Source of the DNA: K189A clade bacterium
Lineage (GTDB): Bacteria; Pseudomonadota; Gammaproteobacteria; Pseudomonadales; Azotimanducaceae
Assembly (NCBI GenBank): GCA_902528515.1
Contig: CABZTD010000019.1
Location: 1 to 35,500, forward strand
Direction of reading: 5' to 3'
Length of the DNA: 35,500 nucleotides
The translations under genes were made by a program, and so were the position numbers. This document shows, one piece after another, positions 32,468 to 35,500 of the stretch; the first letter of the stretch is position 1, and every line of letters starts with the position of its first letter. The notes below the pieces were generated by a model, which was not told where the DNA came from, searched no databases, and was given only the letters and a program-made list of their open reading frames with translations.

Positions 32468-33589
32468 TCAGGATTTGGGCACCCGCGCAAGGATTTCTTG
32501 GGTATGCGCGCCGAGTTCCGGTACATTATGTAGGCGTTCGGATAGCCACGGTGCACCTGGCACCCGAGGCAGTTCTACCGTCGTTTCGCCCACGGTCACC
32601 GGTACTGTGTGGAAGTCTGAATGACTCTTCAGCTTGCTTATGTTGTTCACCGGTGCGAAGGCGAGATCCGCCTTTTCAAAGCGCTCCTGAACCTCGGTAT
32701 AGGCTAGTCTAGCCACCGCATCGCGAACGGCATCATCCACGAAATCACGATTGGCAACGCGGGTCTGGTTGTCGGCGCAACGCTCGTCATCAAGCAAATC
32801 CGCTCTTGCGATGCCCATTTCGCAGAGTCGTCCCCACTCGCGCTCGTTTTGCACCGATAAAACAAAGTCCTGACCACATTGAGCCGTAAAAACGCCGTAG
32901 GGACAGATGCCAGGATGGGCAAGTCCCAATCTTTCAGGGGCAGCTTCGCCGTAGCGATCAAGTAAGTACGGTACTGCCAGCCATTGGGCAACCGCGTCAA
33001 ACAAAGACACCGATAACTTGGCGCCTCGCCCGTTCTGACCACGCTGAATTAACGCGCCGAGAATTGCCTCGTAGGCGAATTGGCCTGTGGCGATATCGAC
33101 AAGGGAGACACCTACCCTTCCCGCAGCGTGGTGACTGCCGGTAATCGCGCTCAGCCCTGATTCAGCCTGCATGAGCAAGTCGTAGGCTTTTCGATGACGG
33201 CCGGGGCCGTCCTCTGCAAAGCCCGATATCGACATGGAGATCAGGCTTGGATGCGCCGAATGTAGAACATCAAGTTCAAAACCGAGCTTGCCCAGTGCAC
33301 CCGGCTTCAAATTTTGGATAAAAATATCGCTCTGAACGATTAGGCGGCTCAACAATGCAACTTGTTCGCTTCGCCGCAAATCAAGAACCACAGACTTTTT
33401 TCCAGCGTTGAGCCAAACGAAATAGCTGCTTTTACCCGCTACGGCAGTATCGTACCCGCGCGCGAAGTCCCCCTCCGGACGCTCAATTTTAACGACCTCT
33501 GCACCGGCTTGAACCAGCCGCATGCTACAAGCGGGGGCAGCCACTGCCTGCTCGAGGCTTATGACTTTAATACCCTCTAGGAACGACAT
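32468..33589 (-). CDS. CaiB/BaiF family CoA-transferase
   Basis: The ATG at 33589 is preferred over TTG 33595, giving 373 residues. Class III CoA-transferases move CoA between carboxylic acids. The N-terminal LEGIKVISLEQAVAAPACSM, RLVQAGAEVVKIERPEGDFA and KKSVVLDLRR are typical, and the catalytic Asp is in RKAYDLLMQAESGLSAITG. The family is usually ~390-400 residues, so this one is slightly short. The C-terminal HTQEILARV end is intact. It likely activates a carboxylic acid for the CoA-dependent catabolic genes nearby; formyl-CoA, succinyl-CoA or another donor cannot be inferred. It lies downstream of the terminator after the aldehyde dehydrogenase gene. Confidence 0.92.
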   Translation of the reverse strand: MSFLEGIKVISLEQAVAAPACSMRLVQAGAEVVKIERPEGDFARGYDTAVAGKSSYFVWLNAGKKSVVLDLRRSEQVALLSRLIVQSDIFIQNLKPGALGKLGFELDVLHSAHPSLISMSISGFAEDGPGRHRKAYDLLMQAESGLSAITGSHHAAGRVGVSLVDIATGQFAYEAILGALIQRGQNGRGAKLSVSLFDAVAQWLAVPYLLDRYGEAAPERLGLAHPGICPYGVFTAQCGQDFVLSVQNEREWGRLCEMGIARADLLDDERCADNQTRVANRDFVDDAVRDAVARLAYTEVQERFEKADLAFAPVNNISKLKSHSDFHTVPVTVGETTVELPRVPGAPWLSERLHNVPELGAHTQEILARVPKS

Positions 33590-33610
33590 TTCCAATCATA
33601 TTTATTCCCT

Positions 33611-33632
33611 AAAAAAGAGGGCCTTAGCCCTC
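33611..33632 (-). terminator. Rho-independent terminator after the aldehyde dehydrogenase gene
   Basis: On the - strand GAGGGC and GCCCTC form a six-base perfect stem with a TAAG loop (33617-33632), followed directly by six T (complement of 33611-33616). The stop of the aldehyde dehydrogenase gene is at 33656, 24 bases before the stem. This separates that gene from the CoA-transferase gene, which therefore needs its own promoter or readthrough. Confidence 0.88.
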
Positions 33633-33655
33633 CTCTTTAAGGTTGATACTAGGTA

Positions 33656-35089
33656 TTAACTTTTTGGGTTATGGCCCAATATGGCCTTGGTTTCGAGGAA
33701 CTCCTCAAATCCATAACGCCCCCACTCACGACCATTGCCCGACTGCTTATAGCCACCGAATGGCGCGCTTTGATCTGGTGGCGCACCGTTCACGTGGACA
33801 TTGCCAGTGCGAATGAGCCGAGCGATCTTAACCGCACGCTCTGAGTCTTCCGACGAGATATAGCCACTCAGACCATAAAGCGTGTCGTTAGCGATGCGCA
33901 CGGCGTCCTCATCGTCTTCGTAGCCAATCATTGCCAATACAGGCCCAAAAATCTCCTCTTGGGCGATGGTCATATCATTAGACACATGACTAAAAACCGT
34001 TGGCTTAACGTAGTAGCCCGCATTAAGTCCCTCAGGGCGCCCAGTGCCACCGGTTTCAAGCGTCGCTCCCTCATCGATGCCTTTCTGAATCAAGTCTTGA
34101 ATCTTGTTGAACTGAACCTCGGAGACAACCGGACCGATAGTGGTGCCTTCTGCATTGGGATCACCCACCTTTACCTGCTCGGCAGCCGCCTTAGCAATCG
34201 CTGCCGCCTCATCCATGCGAGCGTTGGGCACCAGCATGCGGGTAGGTGCGTTGCAACTTTGTCCTGAATTCGTGACTAAGCCAAACACATCACGGGATAT
34301 CGCCTTGGCGAAGTCGGCATCATCGAGAATGATATTTGCTGATTTTCCGCCAAGCTCCTGAGCCACACGCTTTACCGTTGGCGCAGCGGCCTTGGCAACT
34401 TCAACACCCGCGCGAGTTGAACCGGTAAAGGACATCATGTCCACATCGGGGTGCGACGAAAGTGCAGCACCGACCGTGGGCCCATCGCCATTTACCAAGT
34501 TAAAAACACCCGCCGGTACGCCCGCCGCATCGAGCACCTCAGCAAACATAATGGCGTTGAACGGTGCAACTTCAGATGGCTTAAGCACCATGGTGCAGCC
34601 CGCTGCAAGTGCTGGCGCCACTTTGCAAGCAATCTGATTAATCGGCCAATTCCATGGCGTAATGAAGCCACAGACACCCGCGGGCTCTTTGATTACCCGA
34701 GTGGTACCAATATCCTCTTCAAACTCAAACTCTTTTAGGACATTCACCGCAGTCATTAAGTGACCAATGCCAGTCGGTGCCTGTGCCTTAGCCGCGAGTG
34801 TCGAGGGCGCGCCCATTTCCTCGCTGATCACCCCGGCAATATCTGCCATTCTCTCGGCATACTTTGCTATAACCGCTTCTAACAGCGCGATCCGCTCTTC
34901 CTTGGTCGTTTGTGAAAACGTCTCGAAAGCGGCTTTCGCGGCCGCAACAGCTTTGTCGACATCGGCAACGCCGCCCATGGCAACGGCCTCGATTGGCTGC
35001 TCAGTCGCCGGATTAATTACGTCGAGCGTATCGCTCGTCGAAGGTTCGACCCACTGGCCATTGATATAAAACTTTTGTCTATTGCTCAA
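33656..35089 (-). CDS. NAD(P)-dependent aldehyde dehydrogenase
   Basis: I start the gene at TTG 35089 because AGAGGG is suitably spaced before it and the product then begins SNRQKFYINGQW, a normal ALDH N-terminus; the open frame to 35209 adds 40 non-homologous residues. The 477-residue enzyme has PWNWPINQIACKVAPALAAG, general base Glu245 in ELGGKSANIILDDAD, the catalytic Cys279 in NSGQSCNAPTRM, and EEIFGPVLAMI with PFGGYKQSGNGREWG at the end. Hydrolytic aldehyde dehydrogenases of this kind oxidise aldehydes to acids with NAD or NADP; the substrate is unknown. It is followed by a clear terminator. Confidence 0.93.
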   Translation of the reverse strand: MSNRQKFYINGQWVEPSTSDTLDVINPATEQPIEAVAMGGVADVDKAVAAAKAAFETFSQTTKEERIALLEAVIAKYAERMADIAGVISEEMGAPSTLAAKAQAPTGIGHLMTAVNVLKEFEFEEDIGTTRVIKEPAGVCGFITPWNWPINQIACKVAPALAAGCTMVLKPSEVAPFNAIMFAEVLDAAGVPAGVFNLVNGDGPTVGAALSSHPDVDMMSFTGSTRAGVEVAKAAAPTVKRVAQELGGKSANIILDDADFAKAISRDVFGLVTNSGQSCNAPTRMLVPNARMDEAAAIAKAAAEQVKVGDPNAEGTTIGPVVSEVQFNKIQDLIQKGIDEGATLETGGTGRPEGLNAGYYVKPTVFSHVSNDMTIAQEEIFGPVLAMIGYEDDEDAVRIANDTLYGLSGYISSEDSERAVKIARLIRTGNVHVNGAPPDQSAPFGGYKQSGNGREWGRYGFEEFLETKAILGHNPKS

Positions 35090-35117
35090 GGCAACACCCT
35101 CTTTGTCATTTGATAAG

Positions 35118-35133
35118 ACGCACTTCGGTGCGT
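35118..35133. repeat. Perfect hairpin ACGCAC-TTCG-GTGCGT upstream of the aldehyde dehydrogenase gene
   Basis: A six-base perfect inverted repeat surrounds TTCG on the + strand (CGAA on the - strand). It lies about 28 bases before the TTG start at 35089 and 110 bases after the stop of the HI0933-type gene. On the - strand it is followed by CTTATC rather than a T-run. It may be an attenuator-like 5' stem or a weak transcription end for the upstream gene. Confidence 0.4.
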
Positions 35134-35243
35134 GGCATCCCGAGCCTGACTCGCTATGTCGCCCACTTGCACCGCGTGCGATGGGACCAGCCCTCTGCGT
35201 AGAGAGCAAAGATCTGGCAGTAGCTTAACGTCCAACTGCGTTT

Positions 35244-35500
35244 TTACAAAGGCTCGTATAAGAACTGGAAAGATTCGGGATAGACAACATATGTGTACGA
35301 AGGCTGAAGATGCTGAGCACAGCAAAATCCACTCGCCCATGCCCACTGAAAATTGTAACCGCCAAGCCAGCCCGTCCCATCCAACGCCTCGCCAATGGCA
35401 TAAAGGCAGTTATACCTTTTTGCCTCGAAGGTCTTGGACGAAAATTCAGCAGTAGATATCCCCCCAGGGTGACTTCCGCTGTTCGATAGCCCTCGGTACC
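35244..35500 (-). CDS. HI0933/YhiN family flavoprotein, C-terminal part, with an apparent frameshift (5' end outside window)
   Basis: Near the right edge the - strand encodes the conserved C-terminus of the HI0933 family of NAD(P)/FAD-dependent oxidoreductases: ISTAEFSSKTFEAKRYNCLY, followed by AIGEALDGTGWLGGYNFQWA and WASGFCCAQHLQ, ending at a TAA at 35244-35246. Upstream of a run of six G (35460-35465 on +, as C) the match EGYRTAEVTLGG continues in another frame. Seven G would restore EVTLGG-ISTAEF. So either one base is missing from the run through sequencing or assembly error, or the gene is frameshifted. A single frame does not span the end of the window. The family is typically ~390-420 residues. 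Confidence 0.75.
   Translation of the reverse strand, partial: YRGLSNSGSHPGGISTAEFSSKTFEAKRYNCLYAIGEALDGTGWLGGYNFQWAWASGFCCAQHLQPSYTYVVYPESFQFLYEPL

Noticed and set aside
35030-35060. GGTTCGACCC resembling a tRNA T-arm
   Set aside because: It lies within the aldehyde dehydrogenase gene and no cloverleaf can be built around it.
35156-35455. 99-residue + strand frame at the right end
   Set aside because: It is antisense to the conserved HI0933-type C-terminus and has no recognisable motif.

Overview
This window looks like an ordinary chromosomal segment of a heterotrophic gammaproteobacterium. The evidence is the MoxR-type bat operon, an M1 aminopeptidase N of the enterobacterial type, a homodimeric AceE, and many acyl-CoA-centred catabolic genes. 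The mid-to-high GC content and the mix of short-chain dehydrogenases, acyl-CoA dehydrogenase, thiolase-like/DUF35 pair and CaiB/BaiF CoA-transferase remind me of marine Cellvibrionales (Halieaceae or Spongiibacteraceae). That placement is inference. I see no rRNA, tRNA, CRISPR array, insertion sequence, phage gene or attachment site.

Layout. (1) 2-5637, + strand: the end of a MoxR-associated operon, namely a DUF58 protein (cut by the window edge), a DUF4381 protein, BatA, a BatB/BatC fusion and BatD. Adjacent genes mostly overlap. (2) 5659-8373, - strand: pepN, convergent with batD. (3) 8374-9073: a decayed stretch holding a frameshifted SnoaL-like pseudogene and a C-terminal remnant of an unknown gene. 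(4) 9074-10698, +: an XdhC-family protein and a MobA/MocA-like nucleotidyltransferase, a molybdoenzyme maturation pair with no molybdoenzyme in view. (5) 10719-13443: nadK (-), cysE (+) and a FrnE-like DsbA-family protein (-). (6) 13465-15815, +: a small DUF454-like membrane protein overlapping a PfkB sugar/nucleoside kinase, then a D-cysteine desulfhydrase-family enzyme. (7) 15827-19386, -: an acyl-CoA dehydrogenase, a kinase-like protein fused to a helical C-terminal domain, and an SDR. (8) 19601-25067: a mixed group with DUF454, a Ddn-type nitroreductase-fold protein, a membrane protein, a D-2-hydroxyacid dehydrogenase, methylmalonate-semialdehyde dehydrogenase, an SDR, a small membrane protein and a [2Fe-2S] ferredoxin. 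(9) 25147-26425, +: a CoaE-type dephospho-CoA kinase and a PHP-domain protein, closed by a hairpin. (10) 26518-35500, -: DUF35 protein, Cys-less thiolase-like protein, SDR, aceE, HIT protein, CoA-transferase, aldehyde dehydrogenase, and the end of an HI0933/YhiN-type flavoprotein that runs off the window.

Most of the right-hand two thirds can be read as catabolism of acyl-CoA thioesters: CoA transfer, dehydrogenation, SDR steps, retro-aldol or thiolytic cleavage, and semialdehyde oxidation, feeding central metabolism. The genes are in several short transcription units rather than one clear pathway operon, and the substrate cannot be told from sequence alone. I did not find a convincing new defence or mobile system. 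The observations most worth checking are the thiolase-like/DUF35 pair with no thiolase cysteines, the kinase fusion, a hairpin that would sequester the ribosome binding site of the acyl-CoA dehydrogenase gene, the decayed SnoaL locus, and a frameshift at a C-run in the terminal flavoprotein gene.
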